The notes: generated by a model from the sequence alone, not told the origin. Positions 30,909 through 42,240 are shown, counted from the stretch's first letter. The stretch: DNA of 64,000 nt from Arsenophonus sp052174475 (GCA_052174475.1 JBQMRO010000055.1:86462-150461), one strand, 5' to 3'. Program-made: numbers and translations.

Positions 30909-32291
30909 ATGTTTACACCAGAATTACTTTCTCCCGCAGGTTCTCTTAAGAACATGCGATATGCTTTTGCTTATGGTGCTGATGCTGTTTATGCCGGACA
31001 ACCACGCTATAGCCTCCGTGTTCGTAACAACGAATTTAATCATAAAAATTTAGCTAAAGGCATTAAAGAAGCCCATGAAATGGGAAAACATTTTTATGTG
31101 GTAGTTAATATAGCTCCACATAATGCTAAGTTAAAAACCTTTATTCGTGATCTTACTCCGGTTATTGAGATGCAACCGGATGCTTTAATTATATCCGATC
31201 CTGGCCTCATTATGTTAGTGAGAGAAACATTTCCAGCAATGGAGATCCATCTTTCCGTTCAGGCAAACGCCGTTAATTGGGCAACAGTAAAATTTTGGCA
31301 ACAAATTGGATTAAGTCGAATTATTTTATCTCGTGAGCTATCAATTAAAGAAATTATCGAAATTCGACAACAAATACCTGATATTGAATTAGAAATTTTT
31401 GTTCACGGTTCGCTTTGTATGGCCTATTCTGGTCGTTGCTTACTATCTGGATATATCAATAAGCGTGATTCCAACCAAGGCACTTGTACCAATGCTTGCC
31501 GTTGGGCATATAAAGTACAAGAAGGAAAAGAAGATGCAATTGGTAATATTGTTCATCAAAACCAACCAACTAAGATAAAAAATATTCATCCAACACTAGG
31601 CAGTGGGCAACCAACTGAAAAAGTTTTTTTAATTGAAGAAACAAAACGTCCCGGTGAATATATGACTGCTTTTGAAGATGAGCATGGCACATATCTTTTT
31701 AATTCAAAAGATATACGGGCAATAGAACATGTTGAGCGCTTAACTCAGATTGGCGTTCACTCATTAAAAATCGAAGGTCGGACTAAATCCTTCTACTATT
31801 GCGCCAGAACTGCCCAGGTTTATCGTCGGGCAATTGACGATGCCGTAGCAGGTAAATCTTTTGATCCTACATTATTAACTACACTAGAAGGTTTAGCTCA
31901 TCGAGGTTATACCGAAGGTTTTTTACGTCGACATAGCCATGATGCATACCAAACCTATGAGTTTGGTTATTCTGTTTCTGATACCCAACAATTTGTTGGT
32001 GAATTCACTGGACAACGAAAAAATGAGCTAGCAGAAGTTGAGGTAAAAAATAAATTCAGTCTGGGAGATAATTTAGAGTTAATGACAACAGCAGGTAATA
32101 TTCAATTTACTTTAACTGACTTATTTGATAAAAAAAATCTATCTATTCAAGTTGCACCAGGGAATGGTTATAAAGTTTATCTCTCTATTCCTGAGGATGT
32201 TGATCTGCAGTTTGCGCTATTAATTCGTAATTTACCTGGGACAACAACCAGAAATCCCATAGCAAGGCAGCAAATTAAAATGATAAAGTAA
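30909..32291 (+). CDS. yegQ: tRNA 5-hydroxyuridine modification protein YegQ/TrhP
   Basis: 460 residues (E. coli about 453), intact, U32 peptidase-like family. TrhP takes part in prephenate-dependent hydroxylation of uridine 34 in several tRNAs, a step towards cmo5U and mo5U wobble bases. Very high similarity: MFTPELLSPAGSLKNMRYAF, GADAVYAGQPRYSLRVRNNEF, HLSVQANAVNWATVKFW and HGSLCMAYSGRCLLSGY. The iron-sulfur cysteines of this family are visible in CMAYSGRC and GTCTNACRW near residues 170-200, with another in SFYYCARTAQ. It follows the dead baeR gene, the E. coli neighbourhood. A perfect 13-bp hairpin starts 8 bases after the stop. It now appears to be a single-gene transcript. Confidence 0.97.
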   Translation: MFTPELLSPAGSLKNMRYAFAYGADAVYAGQPRYSLRVRNNEFNHKNLAKGIKEAHEMGKHFYVVVNIAPHNAKLKTFIRDLTPVIEMQPDALIISDPGLIMLVRETFPAMEIHLSVQANAVNWATVKFWQQIGLSRIILSRELSIKEIIEIRQQIPDIELEIFVHGSLCMAYSGRCLLSGYINKRDSNQGTCTNACRWAYKVQEGKEDAIGNIVHQNQPTKIKNIHPTLGSGQPTEKVFLIEETKRPGEYMTAFEDEHGTYLFNSKDIRAIEHVERLTQIGVHSLKIEGRTKSFYYCARTAQVYRRAIDDAVAGKSFDPTLLTTLEGLAHRGYTEGFLRRHSHDAYQTYEFGYSVSDTQQFVGEFTGQRKNELAEVEVKNKFSLGDNLELMTTAGNIQFTLTDLFDKKNLSIQVAPGNGYKVYLSIPEDVDLQFALLIRNLPGTTTRNPIARQQIKMIK

Positions 32292-32298
32292 TTTCAAA

Positions 32299-32330
32299 AA
32301 CTAAAGTAAAAATATTATTTTACTTTAGTT
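32299..32330 (+). terminator. Hairpin downstream of yegQ, probable terminator
   Basis: Perfect 13-bp inverted repeat AACTAAAGTAAAA / TTTTACTTTAGTT with a six-base loop, 8 bases past the yegQ stop. The stem is flanked by A- and T-rich sequence; there is no clean T-run after it. It is the strongest simple hairpin I found after a gene here. Confidence 0.55.
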
Positions 32331-32497
32331 AAAGCTATTTATTACAACTTTAGTACATTTAAATAAAGATAATAAATGCATAATTTAAAAAATTATTCAT
32401 TTCTATGATTAAATCACAGAAATATAATATTCTTATAATAAAATAATGCTGATCAGTTTAATAAAAAGCCGCTAAAACTAACATTAAGCTGAAACGA

Positions 32498-33654
32498 AAG
32501 TTATTAAAATCTGGTGTATGGTGATCAGGCTACATTTCACTCTGATGTTTCGTAAATCTATTCTCTATCCTTAAATCAGACGTTGTCTACCACTAGAATC
32601 AAGAAAGGTTAACTCTCCTAGATATCTCCAGCGTTTCTGAGAAAACGGGAGCAGATTAAATAGCATTGAAAGGGTTGTTTCTTGAACTTATAGCGCTTAG
32701 CAACTCTGCTTCGTAGGCTCGCTATTGCGTAAAATTCAATTAGATTCGTCCTTCTTATTAACACTATCGCGATGACAGGAAAGCATAGAATGCTAGCCGG
32801 TCTTCTCGATCTTTTTCAACTTTTTCATCCTTGCGAATACACTTCTTTGATAATCTTTCCAACAAAATATTAATTGATTTATTAGCGGCATCGCGATTCT
32901 CTGGTAGGCAGAACTCTTGTAACTCACTATTAACTTTCAGTTACACATGATTTTAGGAAATAAAGGCACAACACCAACGTTATTGTATAGCTAATAACGT
33001 TTGGCGTTGTATATTCTGAAATATTTTACCATTACATTACAAAAACCAATAGTACCATCTCCCCGTAGCAATCATAAATACGGTTAAGCTGCGCACTCGT
33101 TAGTGTATTGAGGAACTTGCTAATTGGTTTCTAACTTTTGATAACTATATTTTATTGCAATTGATTTCTCTTACGTCTATATTCAGTGATGTTGATAAAT
33201 AAAGCAGCCGATAAAGGTAATCAGCTTTCCTCGCAGCTACAAGGAATAATAGTAAATCGTCGTTACTTTTTACGATTCAGATAAGGCAGTGGCCAACACG
33301 AATTGTTGATATATATTCCGTTACCGCTATATGATCCATAATCTTATGGATTTTAATCTCTACATCGCCAATAAGAACTATGTATGGTTTCGCTGAAGCA
33401 AACAATCATTACAAACTAACGATATAGCTTCGAACTCCACCTCAACAGCTATATCTATCAGCTGGCATAGATACCATTACAAATGAACTCATGTAATGGA
33501 TCATACGATAATATCTGCTTTATTGGATAGCTGTAATGATAGACTTTTCATAGCATATCATGTCCTCTATTGTTTGAATAATTCATAAAATGAATTGGCA
33601 TAATAAGCTAGCATCTCTCTCCGAAACTCCATATATCATAAATAAGTATAACTC
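32498..33654 (-). mobile_element. Dead IS256-family element, copy 6 (internal deletion)
   Basis: Both ends are present (GAAAGTTATTAAAATCTGG near 32498, AATAAGTATAACTC ending at 33654), but only about 1.16 kb long, so some 250 bases are missing in the middle; the segment after the ATAAAGGTAATCAGC block near 33220 is cut short. The transposase reads leftward and is destroyed. Confidence 0.65.
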
Positions 33655-33917
33655 ATGCGGAGTATATTTAGCCGCTTTCTTTAATCGATCTTCGATAAAG
33701 AATCTATTCATTGCAAATAGAGCTAAATAATATGAAACCTTTGTCAGCAAGCAGGAAATTAGTTGTAATTGATTAATGATACTAAATAATTAGAGAGTTA
33801 TTACTAAGAAATTACACATTTAAAATATGAAGAGTTATATCAGATAATTAAATGACGTAACCAGATTATCTAACTAGATAAATTCCCATTTATATTAATC
33901 ATAATAACGTTATTATT

Positions 33918-34910
33918 TCAAGTATTTTTACTAGTCTTCAGCAATTCACTAATAGCTAAAAGAATTTTTCTTGCACCTGGTTGTGAAAGCTGAGCATTTA
34001 CTGGCAAATACCACCAATTTAATTGAGCAAAATTAAAACATTTCACTGCATCTTTTTCAGTCATTAATAATGTTTGATGATCACCTACTAAGGTTGTTAA
34101 TTTAGAAAAATTATAACATTGATGATCAGCAAAAGAGTATCTTGCAATCAATGCCAACCCTTTTTGCTCAAGGCTTGAAAAAAACCGTGCTGGATATCCA
34201 ATTCCTGCAATTGCAACAACTTGCTCCAATTTACAGACTGATCGTTTTTCACCAGTTAACATATTAATAGCAATATCACCTGTTAATTGCATGCCAATCT
34301 CACCATACCTAGCGATACCACCATTAGTAATAACAGCATTAACGGTATTTAAACGACATTGGCATTCACGTAATGGGCCAGCAGGTAACAACCAACCATT
34401 GCCAAAACGACGGATACCATCGATAACAACGATCTCAAAATCCCTTTTCATAGCATAATGCTGAAGACCATCATCAGTAATAATAACATCTAATTCTTGT
34501 TGACTAAGAAGCATCTTAAGTGCTTCTACTCGTTTAGGAGCAACAGCAACTGGCACACCGGTTCGGCGATAAATTAAAGCAGGCTCATCACTCGTTTCCT
34601 TTATTGATACACTTTCATTAACTAATAACGGATAAGAAGTTGCTTTACCCCCATATCCGCGGGATACAACGCCAACACAATAGCCTTGTAACAAAAGCTG
34701 CTCAACTAACCAAATGACAACCGGCGTTTTACCATTTCCGCCAACAGTTAAATTACCTACAACAATAATAGATATTGGCGCTTTCCAACTAGGAAAAATT
34801 GACAAATGATAGCAAAGGCGCCTTAATCCAATAATCATACCATATACTATCGATAACGGTAGTAGCAAAAAACATAGCCACGAACCACCTAACCATATTT
34901 TATTAATCAT
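33918..34910 (-). CDS. lpxK: Tetraacyldisaccharide 4'-kinase
   Basis: 330 residues (E. coli 328). Inner-membrane enzyme that phosphorylates the 4' position of the lipid A disaccharide, the sixth step of the Raetz pathway. An N-terminal hydrophobic segment (WLCFLLLPLSIVYGMII, residues 11-27) anchors it. The Walker A motif VVGNLTVGGNGKTP lies near residue 50, followed by SRGYGG near 84, SDEPALI near 108, and the catalytic DDGLQHY near 147. All conserved blocks are intact. It starts 8 bases after msbA, so the msbA-lpxK operon is kept. With MsbA it shows that this bacterium still makes lipid A, although the arnB modification gene is dead. Confidence 0.97.
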   Translation of the reverse strand: MINKIWLGGSWLCFLLLPLSIVYGMIIGLRRLCYHLSIFPSWKAPISIIVVGNLTVGGNGKTPVVIWLVEQLLLQGYCVGVVSRGYGGKATSYPLLVNESVSIKETSDEPALIYRRTGVPVAVAPKRVEALKMLLSQQELDVIITDDGLQHYAMKRDFEIVVIDGIRRFGNGWLLPAGPLRECQCRLNTVNAVITNGGIARYGEIGMQLTGDIAINMLTGEKRSVCKLEQVVAIAGIGYPARFFSSLEQKGLALIARYSFADHQCYNFSKLTTLVGDHQTLLMTEKDAVKCFNFAQLNWWYLPVNAQLSQPGARKILLAISELLKTSKNT

Positions 34911-34918
34911 TGTTTAAA

Positions 34919-36658
34919 TTACATACTATAAAGTTGAAAATATGCCCCATCACTCTTAAGTAGAGTTTGATGGGTACCTCTTTCAATAATTTTACCATCC
35001 TGAATAACCAAAATTTCATCTGCACTTTCTATCGTTGAAAGACGATGAGCAATAATAATTGAAGTTCGATTTTTCTGTAATTCGTCCAATGCTGCCTGAA
35101 TAGCTCTCTCTGATTCAGTATCAAGTGCAGATGTAGCTTCATCAAGAATTAATATAGATGAATTATGTAATAAAGCACATGCAATAGCAATTCGTTGGCG
35201 CTGCCCACCAGAAAGCATTACACCATTTTCACCAATAATGGTATCTAACCCATGATCCAGTTTTTGAATGAAGTCCATTGCATAAGCCATTTTAGCGGCT
35301 TTTTCAATCGCTTTTCGACTAAAACGACCATCGGTTGCATAAGCAATATTATTTGCAATAGTATCATTAAAAAGATAAACATGCTGAGAAACAAGTGCAA
35401 TTTGGCTACGTAGAGAGCTTAATGTATATTCACGTAAATCATGATCATCAAGCAATATTTGACCTTTATTAACTTCATAAAAGCGAGTAATTAGATTCGC
35501 AATAGTCGATTTTCCTGAACCTGATCGTCCAACTAAAGCAATAGATTTTCCAGCCGGAATTTTAAAACAAATATCCTGTAATGCAACATGCTCCTTTGTT
35601 GGATACTTAAAGGTAACATGTTTGAATTCTATTTCACCTTTAGTTTTTTTTAATGTTAATTTACCATCATCTTTTTCCTGTTCCATATCTAAAATAGTAA
35701 ATAATGTTTGGCAAGCAGCCATACCTCGTTGAAATTGTGCATTAACATTTGTTAATGACTTTAATGGTCGCATTAATGCAAACATAGATGAAAAAACAAC
35801 ACCGATAATTCCTGCTGTTAATGTTTGCATAACTTCAGGAAAACTTGCGATATAAAGCGTAAATGCTAATGCTAGAGAAGCAATCAGTTGGATAACTGGA
35901 TCAGAGATCGAAGATGCTGTTACCATTTTTATAGTTTGCCGACGCATATAATTACTTACTTTGCTAAAACGCTCAGTTTCAATTTTTTGTCCACCAAAAA
36001 TCAAAACTTCTTTATGACCTTTTAACATTTGTTCTGCACTAGCGGTTACTTGACCCATACCAGTTTGCATACTTTTACTAATATTTCTAAAGTGTTTAGA
36101 AACTGAGCGAATTGTTAACGCTACAATAAGAGCAATAACAATTAATATTAATGAAAGCTGCCAACTATGATAAAACATAAGACCAAACAAACCGATAATA
36201 TAAGCGCTCTCTCGAACAATAGTAATTAATGCGCTAGATGAGGATGAAGCAACTTGCTCAGAATCATAAGTTATGCGAGAAAGTAAGGTTCCTGTCGACT
36301 GTTGATCAAAAAAAGTAACTGGCATTCTCATTATATGGCTAAACAAGCGCCGACGCATATTCATTACAACTTTACCAGAAACCCATGCAATACAATAATT
36401 AGAGATAAAACTTGACATCCCTCTTATCAACATTAACCCCAATATAACAATAGCTAACCATTTTAGCATGCTATTATTAGCTTTACCAAAACCTTCATCA
36501 AGCAAAGGCTTTAATAAAGAGATCATAAATGCATCACCGACAGCGTTAATGATTAACGCAACAGCTGCTACACTTAATCCCAGTTTAAATGGCAAAATCA
36601 TTGGCCATAGTCTGCGAAACGTTTGCCATGTAGAAAGATCTTTATCATTCATTATCAT
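34919..36658 (-). CDS. msbA: Lipid A export ATP-binding/permease protein MsbA
   Basis: 579 residues (E. coli 582). Homodimeric ABC exporter that flips core-lipid A across the inner membrane. Six transmembrane helices in residues 1-330, with the family signature DKDLSTWQTFRRLWP at the start and QSTGTLLSRITYDSEQVASS near 120. The nucleotide-binding domain has Walker A GRSGSGKST near 378, LSGGQRQRIAIA near 480, Walker B ILILDEATSALD near 500 and switch histidine IIAHRLST near 535. It ends slightly earlier than E. coli MsbA. ATG at 36658 and ATG at 36652 are both possible starts; the second better matches relatives. First gene of msbA-lpxK. Confidence 0.97.
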   Translation of the reverse strand: MIMNDKDLSTWQTFRRLWPMILPFKLGLSVAAVALIINAVGDAFMISLLKPLLDEGFGKANNSMLKWLAIVILGLMLIRGMSSFISNYCIAWVSGKVVMNMRRRLFSHIMRMPVTFFDQQSTGTLLSRITYDSEQVASSSSSALITIVRESAYIIGLFGLMFYHSWQLSLILIVIALIVALTIRSVSKHFRNISKSMQTGMGQVTASAEQMLKGHKEVLIFGGQKIETERFSKVSNYMRRQTIKMVTASSISDPVIQLIASLALAFTLYIASFPEVMQTLTAGIIGVVFSSMFALMRPLKSLTNVNAQFQRGMAACQTLFTILDMEQEKDDGKLTLKKTKGEIEFKHVTFKYPTKEHVALQDICFKIPAGKSIALVGRSGSGKSTIANLITRFYEVNKGQILLDDHDLREYTLSSLRSQIALVSQHVYLFNDTIANNIAYATDGRFSRKAIEKAAKMAYAMDFIQKLDHGLDTIIGENGVMLSGGQRQRIAIACALLHNSSILILDEATSALDTESERAIQAALDELQKNRTSIIIAHRLSTIESADEILVIQDGKIIERGTHQTLLKSDGAYFQLYSM

Positions 36659-37520
36659 TGCCTTATTAAATACCTATAAAATAATCCGTTTTTTACTTAA
36701 AAACCTCTAGATACCAAACCTCTGATGATACTAGCAAGGATAAACTTCCTGTCTATAACGCATTATTTCAATTTTATCAAAATGGCTTCTGATCTTTAAT
36801 CTAGGATAGGTTATTATTAACCTAGCTTATCGCATCACAGTGCGATTTTCATGTTTATAACTAAAATTTAACACATTCAAGCTCTAAAAATGATGCTATC
36901 GTAAATATGGAAAAAATAGTACTATTAGCGATACTGCCCCATAAATGCTAGTATAATACTTTAACATATTTCTTATCTATTACTCGATAATAATCGCTAA
37001 TCCTTGCTAAATACCTGATATAATTAACTGATAAATAGGTAAATCTATTTATTTTATAGTAGTAATTAACCAATATATCAACATTAATACTTCAGAAACG
37101 TATCCTGAAAAACTAACTAAACTGCCAACATAAAATAATAAGCAAAATTAAGCCGGTTATGATAATTGATAGATTCACGGTATCAAATTAATAATGTTCA
37201 ATATGATTCAGGAGGCCATAGTGTTAAACTAATGCTTTATCAATTACTATAAATACTAAATTTGGTACTGTGCACTAAGAAATATAAATATATGGAAGCA
37301 TAATTAGCGGCATTAGTTATAAGCTAAATAATTAGCAGAGACATAAATTAGCAAAAACTACTAAGATTAATATCTTGAAATAAATTAATTGAATAGAAAT
37401 TGATAAGATCAGAATACCTAGTTGCAAATTAACCAATTTCACTATCCAGTTAAACTAACTATGTTAAAACTGTACACTCAATTTGACAAATAAAAAGAAA
37501 AATATTAATCTATAGACTTA
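36659..37520. other. msbA upstream region, no gene
   Basis: About 860 bases of AT-rich DNA that should hold the msbA promoter. In E. coli ycaI (comEC) is upstream of msbA; I see no trace of it. Confidence 0.4.
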
Positions 37521-38924
37521 GAATTATTAGCAAATCTAGTGTATAGCGGTCAGGTTATACATAGTTTTAATGCTTCGTAAATTTGCTCTCAATCCTTAGA
37601 TTGAACGTTGTTTAGCATCAAGGTCGATAGGCTAAATCCCATTAACCAGTACTAGTTTTTTAAACAGACTATAGCAACTTAAATATTATTGAAATAGCTA
37701 CTTTTCTCAAACCGATACCTCTCTTGCGTATCGGCTTCGTATCATCAAGGATCACTATCACAAAAACTAACTCAATCAGATTTCATTGTTTTTATTGACG
37801 CCCAATTCGCTGACGGAAAGACATGGAATGCCAGCCGTTCTTCTCGCTTTTTCTACAGCTTTTTCATAGCTGAATGATACTTTTCTGAAAACCTTACTAG
37901 CAAAAATATTAAAAGGGTTTATTAGCGGCATCGCGGCTATTTGGTAGCTAAACCTCTCTCAGAGCTCAACTTTAATTTTGGTATTGAATACATTTAGGAA
38001 GTAAATCTAGCACATCAGCTATTTTGTATAGCTAATAGCGTTAGGCTGTATCTCCAAGAATATCTTTGCCATTGCATTTCTAGAAATTTAAAGGTGCACG
38101 CATCTCCCATAGAAACCCCCTTAGAGATATGATTAAGCTACGCGTTCACAGTCCATTAAGAAGTTCTGTTCAGTTCAATTCTGACTCTCGATAAGTATCT
38201 TCAGGTGCAACGAACTCCTTACGTTCATGTAGTCATGCCTATAATGAGCAGCAGGTAAAGGCGATCAGCTTGACTGACAAGGATTATATGCCATCGGCCA
38301 AGAAATAAACGTAAGTATATTACTTAAATCACGCAGGAATTCAATACTTGTGCTCTTCAAGGCGTTAATGTTTCAGTCTCCTGATGAGAGAGTACTGACA
38401 GAGAAACCGTGTTATTTTATCGAGAAAAGTTATAGAGCTTTCGTTAAATTAACGGTGGAAATGGCTAATAACTAACCATACCTAGTTAGCAATTTTTTAC
38501 TACTTTTGCACGATTAAGATAAGGGTGGCAGCAAGGATTGTAGAAGTATATTTCATTGCCACTGTAATCCCTCTCTAGCCTTAAGCACTTTAATTTTGAT
38601 ATCCCCAATATCAGTTTATATGGTTCGCTGTGATAGATAATCGTTATAAATTATAACATCATCCGCCAATAAAGGCGATGTTCAGAATGTTGTCTTAACA
38701 TGGTTTCGAACACTGTTTTAACAACAGTGCCTATCATTTTCCTGGCACCATTACATGATGCGTTCATATAATGGATCACAGGGTGTTATCTAGTTTCAGA
38801 GAAACTTTCATGGTAAACTTTTCATGACATATTATCTCTATATGATTAAAATCATCTACGAAATCAATCAGCAGGATACCTCACTCACCATCTCCAAATT
38901 TTATACATCAGAAATGAAAGTAAC
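37521..38924 (-). mobile_element. Dead IS256-family element, copy 7 (full length)
   Basis: About 1.40 kb with ends GAATTATTAGCAAATCTAG at 37521 and CATCAGAAATGAAAGTAACT at 38924. The transposase reads leftward; no frame of note. It occupies the place where recA/recX would be expected upstream of alaS in enterobacteria. Confidence 0.7.
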
Positions 38925-39308
38925 TTTGATAACTATCAATTATACATAATTTAAACTGAGTAAATTAGCCACTGAATTTATCTATTAAAATTACCTTCTA
39001 ATATATACATGGAAATAAATTTAATAACCTTATCCATATAATGGGAAAATAAATATAATTAAATAGTTTTAATATAGTCTTAGTTTCATTGCATAATAAT
39101 AATAGTTAAATTATTTTGTATTAAACTAACTATAGACTAGTTATTGTTATATTAATTAAAAACGATATATTTAGGAAAAGATGTACCTATAAAAGTTAGA
39201 CATTTGAGTGATATATTAATATATATCAGTTAGTAGAGTATTTTTAGCGATTTAGTCATAAATAATTTAAGGATTTTTCAGGTTTTATAAGATAAAAACG
39301 CCGTCGTA

Positions 39309-39346
39309 ACTTGATCAATAATCAAAACCTGTTTATCTGATCAAGT
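39309..39346. promoter_or_regulatory. Inverted repeat upstream of alaS, possible operator or terminator
   Basis: ACTTGATCA at 39309-39317 and its exact complement TGATCAAGT at 39338-39346, 20 bases apart, 36 bases before the alaS start. E. coli AlaRS represses its own transcription by binding a palindrome flanking the alaS promoter, so an operator is possible. Equally it could be a relic hairpin. Confidence 0.35.
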
Positions 39347-39381
39347 CATAAATTCATTTCCAGCTTGATTTTAGGATAATT

Positions 39382-42018
39382 ATGAATACTAAAAGCATCG
39401 CTGAGATCCGTCAAACGTTTCTCGACTTTTTTCATGCTAAAGAGCATGAAGTTGTATCTAGTAGTTCGTTAATACCAGATAATGACCCGACCTTATTGTT
39501 TACTAATGCAGGAATGAATCAATTTAAAGATATATTTTTAGGATTGGATAAAAGAGTTTATTCTCGAGCAACAACTGTACAACGTTGCATTCGAGCTGGA
39601 GGCAAACATAACGATTTAGAAAATATTGGTTATACCGCTCGTCATCATACTTTTTTTGAAATGTTAGGTAACTTCAGCTTTGGTGACTATTTTAAACAGG
39701 GTGCAATCAAATATGCCTGGGAACTACTAACAAGTAAGCAGTGGTTTAATTTACCAAAAGAACGTCTTTGGATCACCGTTTATCACACTGATGAAGAAAC
39801 TTACAATATTTGGCAGAAAGAAATTGGTATTCCGACTGAGCGTATCATTCGGATAGGTGATAATAAGGGAGCTCCTTATACTTCTGAGAACTTTTGGCAA
39901 ATGGGGGATACTGGTCCTTGCGGTCCTTGTACAGAAATCTTTTATGATCATGGTGAACATATTTTTGGCAAACCGCCAGGGTCGCCTAAAGAGGCAAGTG
40001 GTGATCGTTATATTGAAATCTGGAATATTGTTTTCATGCAATTTAACCGTCAGTCTGATAGCAGTATAAAGGAACTTCCAAATCCTTCTGTTGATACAGG
40101 TATGGGGCTTGAACGTATTGCCGCTGTATTACAACATGTTAATTCAAATTATGAGATTGATTTATTTCGTCAATTAATTTCTGCTATTACTAAAGTGATC
40201 GCTTTATCAGATTTGAATAATAAATCATTATGCGTAATCGCTGATCATATTCGATCAAGTGCTTTTCTTATTGGTGATGGTGTATTTCCTGCTAACGAAG
40301 GACGTGGTTATGTATTGCGTCGTATTATCCGGCGCGCGGTTCGTCATGGAAATATGCTAGGAGCGAAAGAGACATTTTTCTATAAATTAATTGCACCATT
40401 GATTCAGGTAATGGGTAACGCAGCTGATAAGCTAAAATCTCAACAAGCAACGATTGAAAAAATATTAAAGAATGAAGAGGAGCAATTTACTCGTACTTTA
40501 GCACATGGATTGGATCTATTATATGATGAATTAACTCAATTACAAGGAGACACTTTAGCTGGTGAAATCGTATTTCGTCTCTATGATACATATGGTTTCC
40601 CATTTGATTTAACCGCTGATATTTGTCGTGAACGTGATATTAAAGTCGATGAATTAGGTTTTAACGTTAAGATGGATCAACAAAAATATCAAGCTCGGGA
40701 GTCTAGTGAATTTGCAACTAATTATAATGATATCATTAAAGTAGATAGCTGCAGTGATTTTTCAGGTTACAAAAATAACAATCAACAAGCTACAGTAATA
40801 GCTATTTTTCAGCATAAAAAGTTTATCAATGTATTAAAGCAAGGTGAAGAAGGGATTATTATTCTTAATAAAACTTCTTTTTATCCTGAATCAGGCGGCC
40901 AGGTTGGTGATAGCGGTATACTTAGTAACCGCTCTTGTCAATTTGCTGTCTCTGACACACAAAAATATACCCAAGCAATTGGGCATATTGGTAAGGTAAT
41001 AACTGGATCATTAGCTTTAAATGATTCGATCGATGCAAGAATTGATATTGAGCGTCGTAACGCTATTAGTCTGAATCACTCTGCTACCCATTTGTTACAT
41101 GCGGCTTTACATGATGTATTAGGAAATCATATAAGCCAAAAAGGCTCCTTAGTAAATGAGAAATATTTACGTTTTGATTTTTCTCATTTTGCTCCAATAA
41201 TGCCTGCACAGATACATCAAATTGAAGATATTGTAAATTATCAAATTCGTAAAAATGACCATATTATAACAACATTAATGGATTTTGAGACGGCAAAAGA
41301 AAAAGGTGCACTAACGCTTTTTGATAAAAAATATGATGCACAAGTACGCGTTCTTAGCATTGGTGATTTTTCTATTGAGTTATGTGGCGGTACTCATGCC
41401 AATTGGACTGGCGATATAGGATTATTTCGTATTAGAAGCGAATCAGGCACAGCAGCTGGAATTCGACGGATTGAAGCAATAACCGGGCAAATTGCTATAG
41501 ATGACCTTCACCAGCAATCCCATTTATTGGTAGAAATTAACCAATTAATGAAAAGTGATATTAATAATCTAATAGAAAAAATTAAAGCAACTTTAGATAA
41601 AGTTAAGCTATTAGAAAGATCATTAAATCAATTGAAAAGACAACAAGCTGCCAAAGAAAGCGTTTCTTTAAGTAAACAAGTTAAAAAAATTAATGGAATT
41701 AATCTGTTAGTTACTCAGTTAAATAACACTGAACCTAAACAGCTACGTAGTATTGTTGATGACTTAAAAAATCAATTAAAATCAGCAATTATTGTGCTTT
41801 CTACTATAAGTAATGATAAAGTCAATCTAATTGTTGGTGTAACAAATGATTTGACTACTAAAATAAAGGCTGGTGATTTAATTTCATTTGTTGCGCAAAA
41901 AGTAGGTGGGAAAGGGGGTGGTCGTCATGATATGGCTCAGGCAGGCGGCTCTAATATAACAGCACTTCCTACCGCATTAGCTTCAGTTGAAGAGTGGGTT
42001 AATTCGCATTTAACTTAA
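39382..42018 (+). CDS. alaS: Alanine-tRNA ligase
   Basis: 878 residues (E. coli 876), intact. Class II synthetase for alanine, with a built-in editing domain. Domain order: class II catalytic core (residues 1-240, with TARHHTFFEMLGNFSFGDYF near 87 and GMGLERIAAVLQ near 240), tRNA recognition region (250-460), editing domain with zinc-binding HSATHLLHAAL near 565 and CGGTHANWTGDIG near 665, and C-terminal oligomerisation/C-Ala region ending GGGRHDMAQAGGSN. AGGA 8 bases upstream is the ribosome binding site. csrA follows at 222 bases, as in E. coli; recA-recX upstream is missing. Confidence 0.98.
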   Translation: MNTKSIAEIRQTFLDFFHAKEHEVVSSSSLIPDNDPTLLFTNAGMNQFKDIFLGLDKRVYSRATTVQRCIRAGGKHNDLENIGYTARHHTFFEMLGNFSFGDYFKQGAIKYAWELLTSKQWFNLPKERLWITVYHTDEETYNIWQKEIGIPTERIIRIGDNKGAPYTSENFWQMGDTGPCGPCTEIFYDHGEHIFGKPPGSPKEASGDRYIEIWNIVFMQFNRQSDSSIKELPNPSVDTGMGLERIAAVLQHVNSNYEIDLFRQLISAITKVIALSDLNNKSLCVIADHIRSSAFLIGDGVFPANEGRGYVLRRIIRRAVRHGNMLGAKETFFYKLIAPLIQVMGNAADKLKSQQATIEKILKNEEEQFTRTLAHGLDLLYDELTQLQGDTLAGEIVFRLYDTYGFPFDLTADICRERDIKVDELGFNVKMDQQKYQARESSEFATNYNDIIKVDSCSDFSGYKNNNQQATVIAIFQHKKFINVLKQGEEGIIILNKTSFYPESGGQVGDSGILSNRSCQFAVSDTQKYTQAIGHIGKVITGSLALNDSIDARIDIERRNAISLNHSATHLLHAALHDVLGNHISQKGSLVNEKYLRFDFSHFAPIMPAQIHQIEDIVNYQIRKNDHIITTLMDFETAKEKGALTLFDKKYDAQVRVLSIGDFSIELCGGTHANWTGDIGLFRIRSESGTAAGIRRIEAITGQIAIDDLHQQSHLLVEINQLMKSDINNLIEKIKATLDKVKLLERSLNQLKRQQAAKESVSLSKQVKKINGINLLVTQLNNTEPKQLRSIVDDLKNQLKSAIIVLSTISNDKVNLIVGVTNDLTTKIKAGDLISFVAQKVGGKGGGRHDMAQAGGSNITALPTALASVEEWVNSHLT

Positions 42019-42240
42019 ATTAACCATGAGGGTTGATAAATTAATTATACAACCTTTAACGAATTATTTTTAAATGACTTAAGTATAAAATTATATTTTT
42101 ATATACAATATTAATATGATGATTCTTTATATTAAATATTTTAGGTGAATGTCATTGTTTTATGTTTTCACGGTGTGCGATGAGATAAATAGCGGGAAAA
42201 CCTAGAGATCTGACTCTTTTAAATTTTCAAGGAGCAAAGA
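42019..42240. promoter_or_regulatory. alaS-csrA intergenic region with csrA ribosome binding site
   Basis: 222 bases. AAGGAGC at about 42230-42236 is the csrA ribosome binding site, 5 bases from the ATG. The E. coli csrA leader carries CsrA-binding GGA motifs for autorepression. Here the ribosome binding site contains GGA, and another GGA-like motif is absent close by. Confidence 0.45.
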
